Shown piece by piece: positions 25,283 through 36,240 of a stretch of DNA of 64,000 bases. A program made the translations under genes and the position numbers. The DNA comes from Mesorhabditis belari. Its lineage: Eukaryota; Nematoda; Chromadorea; Rhabditida; Rhabditidae. The stretch's first letter is position 1. The number at the start of each line of letters is the position of its first letter. The notes below the pieces were generated by a model. That model was given only the letters and a program-made list of their open reading frames with translations. It had not been told where the DNA came from and ran no database searches. Location: assembly GCA_958450365.1 (NCBI GenBank), contig CAUEEP010000743.1, positions 6,139,001 through 6,203,000 on the forward strand. The letters are read 5' to 3'.

Positions 25283-26864
25283 ATGATATCAGACAATTTG
25301 GAAAGGCCTGGACCCTCGAATGCTAAAAGTAGCCCAAGATGTCAGCTATCGAATGTTTCACTTATGCAAACGGTAATCTCCTCTTCGACGGGGGCCATTT
25401 GTACATCGCTTTTAAGTGGGTTTGCTAAGAGCTGAATTATTTGATAGAGTTAACTGTTGAAAGTAAACCTACATATTATTGATGTACATAATTTCCGGTT
25501 TTTCAGTGACACCAATGGATGTAGTGAAGATTCGAATTCAACAGCAAGCCAAACCGATTACAAAGGTATACATTTTGATTAATCAGTTTCATATGTAGTT
25601 TAGGGTGAATGCTTTCTCTACAATAACGGTTTGATGGAACATTTTTGTACGGCTTGTGCAGAGCCAAAAAAAAATTTGCCCTGCGAATGGTATCAACGAC
25701 CGAGTCATTTTACTGGAACTTTTGTAAGTCTCACGTGTTTTTAGAATTTTTATCTCATTGTAGGATGCCTTCATCAAAATCGCTAGGAACGAAGGAGTTC
25801 GATCTCTTTGGAGCGGTTTATCACCTACTTTGTAAGTCGATCATGAAAACAATCATTTATTTTGTTTAGAGTGATGGCTGTTCCTTCTACGGTATTTTAC
25901 TTCTCGGTTTATGATTTTTTGCATTCCCATCTTAAAGAGTACTGTGTAAAACGAGCGGAATGGGTAGCTCCCATGGTTGCTGGTGCTTTTGCAAGAACTA
26001 TAGGTAACGTTGAACTACAAAAAGTGATACTAATTTTGGGAGGAGTTTAGCAGGCACTGTTGTTTCTCCATTGGAAATGATTAGGACAAAGATGCAAAGT
26101 GAAATGATGAGCTATAAAGGTAAGATATTGTAATTTTATTTATTTGATAGCAATGTTCTTATTTTAAGATGTTGGTTCTGCTATCCGAACTTCTGTGTTA
26201 ACATACGGATGGAGGGGATTTTATCTAGGATGGGCGCCAACTCTTTGGAGAGATGTGCCATTTTCAGGTGCATGCCTAATTATTAGTTTCATATTTTTCA
26301 AAAATTTTTAGCTATATATTGGGCATGTGTCGAGACATTTCGAAAACGATTAATCGTTTGGAGAGGACGAACTGAAACCAATTTCGGAATTAGTGCAACA
26401 GCTGCCGCTGCTTCCGGAATCGTTGCAGCCCTTTGCACAGGTAGTTTAACTATTTGAAAATTTCATTGATTGGAAATGTTATTGTATTTTCAATGTCCTG
26501 TTTCTAGCTCCTTTCGATGTTGTGAAAACTCAGCGTCAGGTCTCGTTGGGAAAAGTTATCACCACAGGGACCAAACCCAGGTAAGTCATTTTTACGATAT
26601 TGCTATTTAATGTGTTCTGTTCAGATCCACAAGTACAATGTCAGTTATGCAGGACTTGGTTTCTAATCGAGGATTTACAGCACTGTGGGCAGGTTAGGAC
26701 TAATAGCGTTATGAGAAAGAGTCAAATTACAAATTGCAGCTTTGAAATTACTTTTAGGAAGTGTTCCGAGGATAGCCAAAATAGCCCCGGCTTGTGCCAT
26801 CATGCTTGGATCTTACGACTTTTGGAAGTTGTATTTTGCTCATCGAAATAGTCTCAAAGATTGA
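25283..26864 (+). CDS. Mitochondrial carrier of the SLC25A39/SLC25A40 type
   Basis: Inner-membrane solute carrier; mammalian SLC25A39 imports glutathione into mitochondria. The start MISDNLERPGPSNAKSSPRC leads into three carrier repeats, each with its signature: TPMDVVKIRIQQQ (about 25505), SPLEMIRTKMQ (about 26065) and APFDVVKTQRQV (about 26510). Other family blocks: FDAFIKIARNEGVRSLWSGL, WRGFYLGWAPTLWRDVPFSA, NRGFTALWAGSVPRIAKIAP, and CAIMLGSYDFWKLYF near the C-terminus. The first matrix loop is long and holds four cysteines (GECFLY..., HFCTACAEP, LPCEW). This resembles the cysteine-bearing loop that in mammalian SLC25A39 is implicated in iron-sulfur-linked regulation; that reading is inference. 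Stop TGA at 26862-26864. It lies 235 bp after the synthetase gene on the same strand. At least eight coding exons. Confidence 0.92.
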
Positions 26865-27483
26865 TTATCTCTTGTTAGCTTTTTTGTTAGGCCATATGAT
26901 ACCAAATAGGGTCTAGCTTTACTATTAGTGTAAGCTTTAACTATACAAAGTAAATGTAGTTTAATATATCAATAAATGCTCGATCTTACATTTAGTATGA
27001 TTTTGTATCTGCTTTAGATTAGGTTTTCATTTATATTTTAAACATTTAGTCATTGAATTTCCTTCTATTCCAAATAATAGATGTGTTGTTCATGTGCATA
27101 TTGTTATCTATTCTGTTTCCTGTCAAACTCTTGAGGAAAACTGGTAAATCATTATTGCGATGGTTGTTTTGCTCCAGTGATTGTAGTTGTCTTTTTGTTA
27201 TCACTTTCTTTTTTTAGCATTTTTCTCAGTAAATAATTACATAACAAACTCAAATTTATTTCAAAAGTAGCAGAGTTAAATTAACACACCACAATGAACC
27301 GGCGAATTTGAAAACTAGCACTTTGCGAAAAGGGACTAGTTGGTGTTTAGAGTGGCAAGCGGGCTGTGCATCGAGATCACCCATGAGATCAAGTTTTACA
27401 TTAGTCATACTACAAAGATTTTGAAAAAAAAAGAAAGAAAAATGTGGAAAGTGTTGGTGAAAGGGCCGATAAGCTGTGCTTCT
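26865..27483. other. Convergent intergenic spacer
   Basis: AT-rich gap between the 3' ends of the SLC25 carrier gene (+) and the Ig-domain gene (-). AATAAA words (CAATAAATGC near 26972) probably serve the carrier gene. No other feature recognised. Confidence 0.5.
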
Positions 27484-29058
27484 TCAGTTCTCATTGGTGT
27501 AGATGATCACCGACTCGTAGGAAGCCTCTCCAAAAGGATTGCGAGCTGTGCAACGGAACTCCATCTGTGCCACCTCAGAGTTCACCGGACCAAACACTAT
27601 CAGATCACCCGATGCTTGTTTCTGGAAGATGTTCTTTTAATCTATTTCTTTTCTTGGGTTTTTTTGCCGTCATGACCGACTGGATAAGGGGCATGCATCT
27701 TAGCCGGAAGAGCAGGGGTTCAATGCCGCTGGCTAGATTATTTATTCTTTTTCTCAAAACTACTCTTTTTTCTATGGATTTTTCTTTCCTATATTTAGGG
27801 CTTAGGGCTGATGCTTTTGAATTGTTTGTACACACATTATTCGTGTGAATAAATATTGATACCTGGAAGCGAACGTCATTTTCGATGGACACCTCACGTC
27901 CTTCATCATCGACTCGTGTCCATGCGATTCGTGGCTTTGGCACGCCAACCGCTCGACACATCTGTGACTTTTGACTATGCAACTACACAACTCAAATCGT
28001 TAACGATAAGTTGTATCCAACTATGATACAACTCAAATCTTTAACTATTTTGTGTGCTATTTGTATGATTTAACTCACCAAATGAACCGGGTTCTGCGCC
28101 ATTTCAATGCGAGTCATCGTGGCTTGGGTGATCACCGGTGGATAGGTGGCTCTGCATCGGCTTTCTGAAAAGAATAATTGTTTTCTTATTTTCTTATTTG
28201 GGCTTCATTTTTGTGGGCACCTTTTTCCGAGTAGTCAACGCTGAGAGTGGCCGATTGGCTTTGTGTTGCTCCGCAACGTGTGTCCGCCTGACAAGTGTAC
28301 TTGCCGGCGTGCGCTTTCGAGAAGCACGGGATGACGAGCCGGGACTCGACGGTGGCTGAAATTGTTTGCATCTCAAAAAAAAGTGTTTAATTTCCGTGGA
28401 AGTCCTCTGTCACTTACCGATTCCGATTTGCACTCTTGGTGCGAGTTCTTCTTCGATCAAAGTCTCATCCGGATTTAAAAGCTTTCCATCCTTGTACCAA
28501 GAGATTCCTGTCTAAAAATTTCACTTTCAATTGCTTTGAAATTCACATTCATACCGGCGGCGAGGCCGTCACTGAGCACAGCAGAGTCACCGATTCACCA
28601 CGAGGCACTGATCCATCCTGAAATGGAGAAAGGTAGCTCCCGTTTACTTCAGGCCTGCTAACTCCGCCCCTTTTTCAGTCCGTTTCCCGTTGGCAATCTA
28701 CGTATTTTGCTCGTATCTTTGCCGGGTTTATTTGGAAACGGCTGAATTTCCTTTCATTCGATGCGAAATCAGATTTTCTATCGAATGAAAGAGCAAATTC
28801 AATGTTTTATAAACAAACCTCGTTCAAGATACGAGCAAAATTCGTAGATTACCAACAGCAAACGGATCGAAGAAAGAGGCGGAGTTAAGATGACTGACTT
28901 ACTTGAAGTGTTTGTTCGAGAACGGCGATCGAGGCCTCGGAAAGGGAGGAGCAGCGAGCTTTGGTCTTGGTGTTGAGGAGAGAAGCGAGCAGCGAGCCTC
29001 CCTCCACCACCCACACCAAAACGCTACCCAACAGGAGCGCGCAACTCACAAAGCGCAT
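27484..29058 (-). CDS. Secreted two-immunoglobulin-domain protein, ZIG-like
   Basis: Predicted secreted Ig-superfamily protein resembling the nematode ZIG proteins, which maintain axon and neuron position. The first exon encodes a signal peptide (MRFVSCALLLGSVLVWVVEG) and ends at 28903. Ig domain 1: SVPRGESVTLLCSVTASPP, GISWYKDGKLLNPDETLIEE, LVIPCFSKAHAGKYTCQA, ATQSQSATLSVD. A linker follows, then Ig domain 2: HSQKSQMCRAVGVPKPRIAW, EVSIENDVRFQ, KQASGDLIVFGPVNSE, EFRCTARNPFGEASYESV. Stop TGA at 27484-27486. Cysteine and YxC/xFxC patterns are typical of I-set/V-set folds. The ATG is two bases after a TTTCAG acceptor, consistent with trans-splicing; an upstream in-frame MISG is therefore not used. 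Intron 1 carries a foldback element (28671-28885). The assignment to a particular zig gene is not possible here. Confidence 0.85.
28671..28885. mobile_element. Foldback (MITE-like) element in intron 1 of the Ig gene
   Basis: Inverted arms begin ACTCCGCCCCTTTTTCAGTC and end CGAAGAAAGAGGCGGAGT; inner words CGTATTTTGCTCGTATCTT and AAGATACGAGCAAAATTCG pair. Flanked by TA on both sides (28669-28670 and 28886-28887), as for Tc1/mariner-mobilised elements. The centre holds a second pairing, TTTCATTCGATGCG / CTATCGAATGAAAG. Non-coding. Confidence 0.8.
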
Positions 29059-29215
29059 CCCTGAAATCAAAAATGCTTTCAGTTAATCGTTTAACAAGTA
29101 AAAAAAAATTTGAAATTCTTTTAAAGAAGAGAAAAGACTTTTTTCAAATTCAAACTTTTTCAAGTCAATTTTCAAAAAAGTTTTAGCTTTTTGAGTTTGA
29201 GCCGAAGAAATTTAA

Positions 29216-29402
29216 GCTTACAGCTTAACAGATTAACAGCTTACAGCTTAACAGCTTACAGATTACCAGCTTACAGCTTAACAGCTTACAGCTTAACAGC
29301 TTACAGCTTAACAGCTTACAGCTTAACAGCTTACAGCTTAACAGCTTACAGCTTAACAGCTTACAGCTTAACAGCTTACAGCTTAACAGCTTACAGCTTA
29401 AC
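29216..29402. repeat. 15-bp minisatellite (CTTACAGCTTAACAG)
   Basis: About twelve tandem copies of a 15-bp unit made of two near-identical halves, CTTACAG and CTTAACAG. Two early units have GATTA in place of GCTTA. The repetitive open frames on both strands are a consequence of the unit being divisible by three. Confidence 0.95.
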
Positions 29403-30648
29403 AACACTTATTTCAAATTTCAAGTAGCTCCTTCTCAGGGTGAGGGGTCAAATGAATGAACGCTTTGAGCAAGAAGCAAGAGGAAAAAAATCTCTCAAGC
29501 TTTTCGGGAGCAAGCGGAAGAGAGCCGAGAGGGAATGGCAACATCGGTGAGTGGCCGAAGGGGACAAAGAGGTGAATTGACCGGATCATCTTTCCTTTCA
29601 GCTATTCTCCACATGCTCTCTCGTTGTTTTTGCCTCCTCATGGTGGAGAGATGTGCCCCCCCCCCTTTTGCGCTTCTTCAAATATTCCCTCTACATAAGC
29701 GCTTGAAAAAGGTTCCCCTTAAACAGAAGCTTTTCCCCATTCTTTTCCTTTCTCGAAACCGAATCCACCAAAACCAAACAAGTGAGGTCACACAAAAAAT
29801 GCCGCCATCCCGAATGGCACATCGAAAAAAAAAAACACCAACTCGGCGCTAAACTTTTTGCCGAAAAGGCAATGATTTTTTTTCGCAAAGGGCTCTTATT
29901 GCATTTTCTTTAGGTCAAAAAAAGGAAACTTTTGCCTACAAATGGAAAAATTCATGGAAAATTTGGAAAATTTGGAAAATTTAGATAAAATGAGATGACT
30001 CTTTCATTTTTGTGGCTTTTTTTGGAGGAAATGGACTTTGAATGAGAAAAGGGGCATTCGAGCAGTGAAAAGCTCAATGGATAATCCGCTTGGATCAGCA
30101 ATGCCATAATGAGAAACCCATGAACAAAAAGAGCATTTAGAAAAATTTCTTTTTTTTTCGAAAAAGATGATGTTGTAATTCGATTTTTTTTCGAAAGAAA
30201 TTCGAAGAAATGATAAGAAAAGGTGGGAGTTTTGTGGATGAATGAGGAGGGGAAAACTCGAGAAAGCCACTGCCAGGGCCAGTACAATAACAAGGATTGA
30301 CCTAGAAGAGATTTTGGAGAATTGAGAGAAATAAATCGAGTGGCACTACTTGACCCTTTTTGCGATCTCTATAGGCAATCAGAAATCAATCAAATGAGAT
30401 CCGTGTTGTCAATAATTGGAAATTACAAGTACATAGCTGGTTTTTTTTGCAATAAGTTTCTGTGCTGAATAATCAGCACCGCAATTTACACTTAAGGGTA
30501 GTTAAAAGTCGAAAAAAAGTGAACTACGGAAAAGTACAAATTCCACTTAATTCTTGTCTTGCCTGAATATCTTTTCTTCCCCAAATATGGGGAAGAAAAG
30601 CATATACAGTATACATCCCCTCTGTCCCTCTGACTAGGGAGAGGCACC

Positions 30649-30747
30649 AACTTAAGGTGGAGTTTAAGCCTTAAGGTGGAGTTTAAGCCTTAAGGTGGAG
30701 TTTAAGCCTTAAGGTGGAGTTTAAGCCTTAAGGTGGAGTTTAAGCCT
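30649..30747. repeat. 19-bp minisatellite (CTTAAGGTGGAGTTTAAGC)
   Basis: Five perfect tandem copies of a 19-bp unit whose ends CTTAA...TTAAG are themselves inverted, so adjacent units create GCCTTAAGG palindromes. No coding signal. Confidence 0.95.
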
Positions 30748-30850
30748 ATAGAATGCTACCTTGGTAGTTTGACGCGGGGAATCCGAATCCGTTTTTCCTG
30801 CGAACGTTTCAATCACCAGATATTTGGCATGAAAGTTTTTGGTTTATTAT

Positions 30851-32412
30851 ACAGTGGTGGAAAAGTTGCACCCTCTGCAACCGGGCAAATCGTAAATACA
30901 TAATATTTTTAGAAGACCTTTTCAACAAAATTACTTAATAGGTAGAAGACAACTGGGCGCAGTTAACCTGATAGAATTTATTATAATTTATTTAATTTTT
31001 GAAACATCTTGATGTACATTAACCATCAATAACAAAAAACACTCAACGCAGAAAAAAATTTGCACCACAGACAAAAAGCTTAAGCTTCAGTTTCTAGTCG
31101 ATTCTCCTTGAGCTTTAACGATCTCTTTCATGATTTGGCATACTTGCAACCAAGCTCTCGAGTGTCCGTGGCGAAATCGACTTCTAAGTCTCTTGCACCT
31201 TGTCCCAAAGCTCATCCTTCAAAGAAAACTGGTAGCCACGCAATTGTGGTTTTACATTTGCCCACAAATGTCCAATCGGGCTACAATCGCGAGAGCAAGG
31301 CGGTGTTTTTAAAAGAAAAACCTCGTTGATTCGAAACCAGCCAAGAAGATGAACAAAACGACCATTCGAAATCTTAACTTTTCGGCCCATCATCAATCCG
31401 CTTATGTTTTGGATCGTTATCTTGTTGAAATAACCAGGAAAACCCCATATTTGCACGAGCATACGGAAGCATCAAGTCCTTTAATATTTCACTATATTTT
31501 GGTCCATCCGTAATGCCATCGATTCGAACGAACCAGCACATTACACCACCACCATTAAAGTTGAGTGTTGGTCTGGTGTATTTGAGTCGATATCTCTCGA
31601 TAGCTATTGAGCTCCAATCGATCGTTTGATCACATAATAGCCATTCGCGTTGAAAATATCTTGCACTCGCCACCAAAGAGCACATGCTTTCAGCTCTCAA
31701 TTGACGCAGTTGATGTTCTAACACAAACTGTAATCATTGCTACATGTGTCGTAGATTCATCAACGGTTTGAGCGCCGACCTCCTCGAGGACACTCCCAGT
31801 ATTTTGAGTCGATTTCGCACACTCCTCGCGGTTACATTCACTCCAAATCTTCGTTTCAAGAGCAATTTTCCATCGCACGGGCGAGTGGGAGATAGAAAAT
31901 GGTATTTGTGCAGGGCTCGATCTTGATTCTTCGTCGTTTTGCATTGGTGGTCACTGCCTGTCTTTCTTCGCGTTGCCAATTTGAAAATATCGTTTGCAAA
32001 TCTTATTCACCATTTCAATGCACCGTCCATTCCGATACGCCAAACAATCGTTTGATGGTCTTGGTTGAGTCCAATCCATCAAGCTTTGGCGATTCTCTCC
32101 TTCATTCGCGTGTCCAACTGTTTCCTTCCCGGCATCTAAAATAAGAGCATTATAAATTGTAAAGAAATAGGCAAGGAAAAAAAAAGATTTAAAGATTAAA
32201 AACGCCAGTGATGCAATTGTTTTTCCATCCCTTTTTTAACAAACTCCCATCTAAAAAAGACACCATTGAATAAACTTTCTTTTTATTTTTAAGAACACTA
32301 GTCAAGCAAGCAAACTTAAACAACTAAAATTAAATGGCGGCGCTGTTAAATGTGCTTTTTTTGCTAAAAACAAGGTTTTTTTTCGAGGGCACAATTTTTT
32401 TTCCACCACTGT
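30851..32412 (-). mobile_element. Tc1-like transposon, degenerate
   Basis: Terminal inverted repeats CAGTGGTGGAAAA... and ...TTTTCCACCACTG, flanked by TA. The minus strand carries a broken Tc1-type transposase. An N-terminal helix-turn-helix region lies near 31690-31980, and a catalytic-core fragment has LNFNGGGVMCWFVRIDGITD and the second-aspartate motif FQQDNDPKHKR (about 31400-31570). Frames change several times and stops interrupt the C-terminal third, so it is inactive. Length about 1.56 kb is typical of Tc1 relatives. Confidence 0.85.
31184..31979 (-). pseudogene. Tc1-type transposase remnant
   Basis: Broken DDE-family transposase of the transposon at 30851-32412. Readable pieces are DQTIDWSSIAIERYRLKYTR, GGGVMCWFVRIDGITDGP and WLFQQDNDPKHKR, the last containing the DNDPKH signature of the second catalytic Asp. 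At least two frameshifts separate the DNA-binding part from the core, and stops cut the end. No selection for function is evident. Confidence 0.75.
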
Positions 32413-32439
32413 ATATTGTCATTCTGTTTTTTTAGTCAG

Positions 32440-32665
32440 TTTGTTGTTGCTTGTTTGTTGCTTGCTTGTTTGTTGCTTGCTTGTTTGTTGTTGCTTGTTT
32501 GTTGTTGCTTGTTTGTTGTTGCTTGTTGTTTGTTGTTGCTTGTTTGTTGTTGCTTGTTTGTTGTTGCTTGTTGTTGCTTGTTTGTTGTTGCTTGTTGTTG
32601 CTTGTTGTTGCTTGTTTGTTGTTGCTTGTTGTTGCTTGTTTGTTGCTTTCGTTTGTTGTTGCTGT
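32440..32665. repeat. TTGCTTGTTTG-type low-complexity tract
   Basis: Irregular array of TTGCTTGT, TTGTTG and TTGCTTGTTTG words, strand-asymmetric (T+G on the plus strand). It begins about 30 bp after the right end of the Tc1-like element. All six-frame peptides here (poly-Leu/Cys/Val or poly-Gln/Thr) are artefacts. Confidence 0.95.
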
Positions 32666-33057
32666 TTGTTGCTTTTGATTTTATTTGTGAGCGAGCCATC
32701 GTTCAATCTGAATCCTTTCAAATGTCAATCTCGTTATTTGAATCCGTGCAAGTAACCCGTTGGGTTAAAGTCAAATACAGATAACAAATAAATCGTGGTT
32801 AGTTAAACGAAGCTTGTACAATAAAGTGCAAAAGATCGAGAGTTTTTGGTTTAAAAAGATCGAGGGTTAAATCCAGATAAACTTATGTTAGAACAAGAAC
32901 ATTTTGATACATTTCGCAGGGGTTTTCGAAATTTTTCTCTTAGCTGCAGTTGAGAGAAAAATTTCGAGTTCATAAATCAAAGAATAGCAATAACTAAAAT
33001 GGAAATGCGTTCAACATCCAAATCAAATCTTTTTACGGCGATTAAAACTCGTTTTTT

Positions 33058-33544
33058 GGGAGTGGGACAAATGCGACCTTTTTTTTGCGCACCCGGACAT
33101 TTGCGCACCTTTTTTTCCGCACCTTGCCCATTAGCGCACCTTTTTCGCGTTTTAAAAAAGCTCTAAAAAGCTAATATTAACCAATTTCTATTCCAAATGT
33201 TGTTTTACTAGGTAATTTTAGGGCGTAGAATCGAAATTTTGACATAACAGAGCGTGTGGAACCAATTTGAAAGACAAAACGGCTAGATCAAATTACGGAA
33301 AATTGTCGATTTTTCTCTTTGTATAACTCCGTCCGTTTGTTTCCACAAGCTCTGATATGTCAAAATTTCGATTCTACGCCCTAAAATTACCTAGAAAAAC
33401 AACTTTTGGAATAGAAATTGGTTAATATTAGCTTTTTAGAGCTTTTTTAAAACGCGAAAAAGGTGCGCTAATGGGCTAAGTGCGGAAAAAAAGGTGCGCA
33501 AATGTCCGGGTGCGCAAAAAAAAGGTCGCATTTGTCCCACTCCC
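33058..33544. mobile_element. hAT-like foldback (MITE) copy 4, subfamily B
   Basis: Tips GGGAGTGGGACAAATGCGAC and ...CATTTGTCCCACTCCC with perfect 8-bp target repeats CGTTTTTT at 33050-33057 and 33545-33552. The outer 60 bp match the other copies, but the arms then differ: CGCACCTTGCCCATTAGCGC, AAAAGCTAATATTAACCAAT and TAGGGCGTAGAATCGAAATT. It is the largest member at 487 bp. Non-coding. Confidence 0.9.
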
Positions 33545-33552
33545 CGTTTTTT

Positions 33553-34510
33553 TTATAAACCGCGAAAAATAAGAAGTACTGGTAATCAAGAAAGAAGTTT
33601 TGATTGAAAGTCGCTTTTTTTTACTCATACCAACTATATATTAAGCAAAAAGTTGGGTAAAAAAAAGGTTAGACAAATTTTTGAATGGTGAAGAACACCT
33701 GCACAATGGGGAACGATTGAGAGAAAGTTTTCACGCTTTTGCCTCAATTTTCATGCCAGGTGCTATTGGATTCCCATTTTCAGTGGCCACAAAAATATGG
33801 GGCAAATGTCAATGAGACGTCATTGAGACGTCAAAAATGGGCCGAGCAAAGGCGATCAAACTCTTTTTTTTCACCCACCTACGGGCCATCTTCAGGAATA
33901 ATTCGATTCATTTGTGAGCGCCCAAATAGAAATGTGACTCATTTGCCATCTGAAGATCTTTCTGATGGTCTTGAGTTTTGTGTGTGTTTTTTTTGTCGAT
34001 TTTCTTCCCGCCAATCTTACACAATGGTTTTCAGAGAAATTTCTGAAAGAATAGAAAAGAAATGAGCTGACAAGATGTGTGATTAAATAGTCGTTTATTT
34101 AAAAATCTTCTTTTTCCCCCCGGAAATTGTTCGTAGTCTGTTATAAGGATTTTGGAAAAAAAAAGAGAACAATAGCTTGAAAGATGGGCAATTAGGATCA
34201 TCGGTGATTGCTTTGAAAGATAGGCAATTAGGATGATCGCTAAAATCCAAAAATTTCTCAAATCACAAGGAACTCATTTTTTTTCCGTGAGGATTTTGAT
34301 GAAAAAAAATAGAGATAAAATAAGTTTGAGTGGTGAAAATTGAGGTGAGTGAATTGTGTTTCCTATGAGAATTTCCCGGACACAGCCTTTCGATAATCAA
34401 ATCCCCGTCCCTCAACTCCACCTTCTTGGACACACACAAAAAAAACCTCCAATTTTTGGGGAAACTGAGAAAGAACTAAAAGGTTTTTTTTCTTAAACTC
34501 TTGGGATAAA
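33553..34510. other. Intergenic AT-rich region
   Basis: No gene recognised. The plus-strand frame at 33739-34065 includes pieces such as QKWAEQRRSNSFFSPTYGPS but no family match or splice context, so it is not called. A 21-bp near-repeat around GAAAGATGGGCAATTAGGAT / GAAAGATAGGCAATTAGGAT occurs at about 34176 and 34217. Confidence 0.35.
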
Positions 34511-34515
34511 AAAAA

Positions 34516-34905
34516 TCATACTTCAATTGAAATTCGATAGAAAGAGATGAAATCAAGGAATGTGAACCAACTTTTGTGGCTTGATCAAAAAATATAGAAC
34601 AGAAAAAAAAACAAAACGGAGAATCTAGGATGGGAGTTACCACACCGCCGTATGCCCCGATTGGCCCCCAGATTACCTGATTTCGGTCGATTCAAAATTT
34701 TTTGGTCAATGAGAAATCAGAAACCGTGAAGATGTCCAAAATTGGGTCGCCAAGTTTTTCGAGTCACAGCCGTTTCGAGTTTTCAAATTGAAGTATGATT
34801 TTCAAAAAGTCATACTTCAATTGAAATTCGATAGAAAGAGATGAAATCAAGGAATTGTTGAATCCAACTTTTTGTGGCTTTGATCAAAAATTATATAGAA
34901 CTTAG
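34516..34905. repeat. Direct duplication bracketing a mariner fragment
   Basis: The segment ATACTTCAATTGAAATTCGA...ATAGAAAGAGATGAAATCAAGG...TTTGTGGCTT occurs at about 34520-34600 and again at 34810-34900. Between them (34618-34778) lies a decayed plus-strand mariner piece with words corresponding to NLGWE, PDY, DFGRF and VAKFFESQ. This is a different mariner copy from that at 34911-36429. Confidence 0.7.
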
Positions 34906-34982
34906 AAATATTAGGTTGTTCGGATATAAACGAGCGTTTTAGTAGTCGACAAAATTTACCTTAAAAACAGAAACAACACAGT

Positions 34983-36060
34983 TTAATCCAAAGTATATTC
35001 ACCATTATTATTGATTGCTTCTTGCCATCTTTTGCGCAAAGAACTGATGCCGCTCTTGAAAAACTCAGCCGGCTGTGACTTTTGGAAAAACTTTTGGATT
35101 TGGACATCTTCACGGTTTTTGAATTTCTCATTGACCAAAAGGTTTTGAATCGACCGGAATCAATGGTAATCTGAGGGAGCCAAATCGGGAGCATACGGCG
35201 GATGTGGTAAAATCTCCCAACCTAGATTACGCATAGCATACGGATGTGGTAAAATCTCCCAACCTAGATTACGCATAGCATACGGATGTGGTAAAATCTC
35301 CCAACCTAGATTCTCCAGTTTTTGCTGAGTCATCTTTGCAACGTGAGGTCTAGCGTTGTAATGGATGAACTTTATCTTTGATGTGTCTACTCCTTGACGA
35401 ATGAGAACTTCATTGACCCGATCAAGTTGCTGTTTGTAGAGGTCGGAGGTGACTGTTTGGCCGGTTTGTAGAAGCTCGAAATACACAAGGACCTTGTTAT
35501 TCCACCATACTGAGAGCATGATTTTTTTCCCATGAATGTCCGGTTTCACGGTCGGATTTGGCCGTTCTCCTGGTCCTAGTCATTTCCGTTTTCGAATAGT
35601 ATTATCGAAATGGACCCACTTCTCATCTCCAGTAACGAGAGAATCAAAAAAGCCATGATATTTGGCGTGGCGGATGAGGATTCCGGCAATAGCGACCCGT
35701 GAAGCCTTTTTTGCACTGCTTAACTCGCGAGGAAGCCATTTCCCGCATCTGATCGTCTTTCCAATGGCGTGCTCATCAATGGTAGAATTTGGACATAGAA
35801 AATGTTGAGCAAGTTCACGCGTCGTTTGACAAGGATTCGGTTCGATTTCAGCCCTCAAAATATCGTTGTCTACCCCTTGAGGTCGACGAGAGTGTTCAAC
35901 ATTCTCGAGACTTTCACAACCATTCCGAAAGCGTCGGAACCAGGCTCGGCATCGGCTTTCGGACAATACATCATTCCCAAATGCTTTGACCAAATCTCGA
36001 TGGGTATTCCGCGGCTTTTTTTTGCCCAGACTGAAGTGGTAAAGTATGACGTGGACATCG
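34983..36060 (-). pseudogene. Mariner transposase pseudogene
   Basis: D,D34D-type transposase. Readable: an N-terminal helix-turn-helix with RCRAWFRRFRNGCESLENVE and RRPQGVDNDILRAEIEPNP; the first catalytic Asp in VTGDEKWVHFDN; GKKIMLSVWWNNKVLVYFEL; then HYNARPH, where the second catalytic Asp (normally HDNARPH) is Tyr; and YAPDLAPSDYH with the third Asp. NLGWEILPHPYAMR is present three times because of a 42-bp triplication. After SDYH the frame shifts; the C-terminus (FKSGISSLRKRWQEAINNNG) is readable to TAA at 34983. The mutated Asp, the insertions and the frameshift rule out activity. Confidence 0.88.
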
Positions 36061-36240
36061 AGTACGTGGACTGTCTGATCATCGAGTACGTGGACTGTCT
36101 GATCATCGAGTACGTGGACTGTCTGATCAATCGAGTACGTGGACTGTCTGATCATCGAGTACGTGGACTGTCTGATCATCGAGTACGTGGACTGTCTGAT
36201 CAATCGAGTACGTGGACTGTCTGATCATCGAGTACGTGGA
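36054..36240. repeat. 24-25 bp minisatellite inside the mariner element
   Basis: About eight copies of ATCGAGTACGTGGACTGTCT plus GATC or GATCA. Two copies have the extra A (25 bp), which shifts the frame between blocks. It lies at the transposase N-terminus and has replaced or lengthened the first codons. Confidence 0.92.

Larger units (their letters stand above)
29059..30850. other. Intergenic region with minisatellites, upstream of the Ig gene
   Basis: Contains the 15-bp minisatellite (29216-29402) and the 19-bp minisatellite (30649-30747), listed separately. The rest is AT-rich with purine runs around 29990-30300 and shows no convincing exon. The first few hundred bases probably include the promoter of the leftward Ig gene. 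Confidence 0.4.

Noticed and set aside
32416..32784. Several overlapping Leu/Cys/Val- or Gln/Thr-rich frames
   Set aside because: All lie in the TTGCTTGTTTG low-complexity tract and are open on both strands.
33739..34065. 108-codon frame on the plus strand
   Set aside because: No recognised family, no splice signals consistent with neighbours, and composition like intergenic DNA here.
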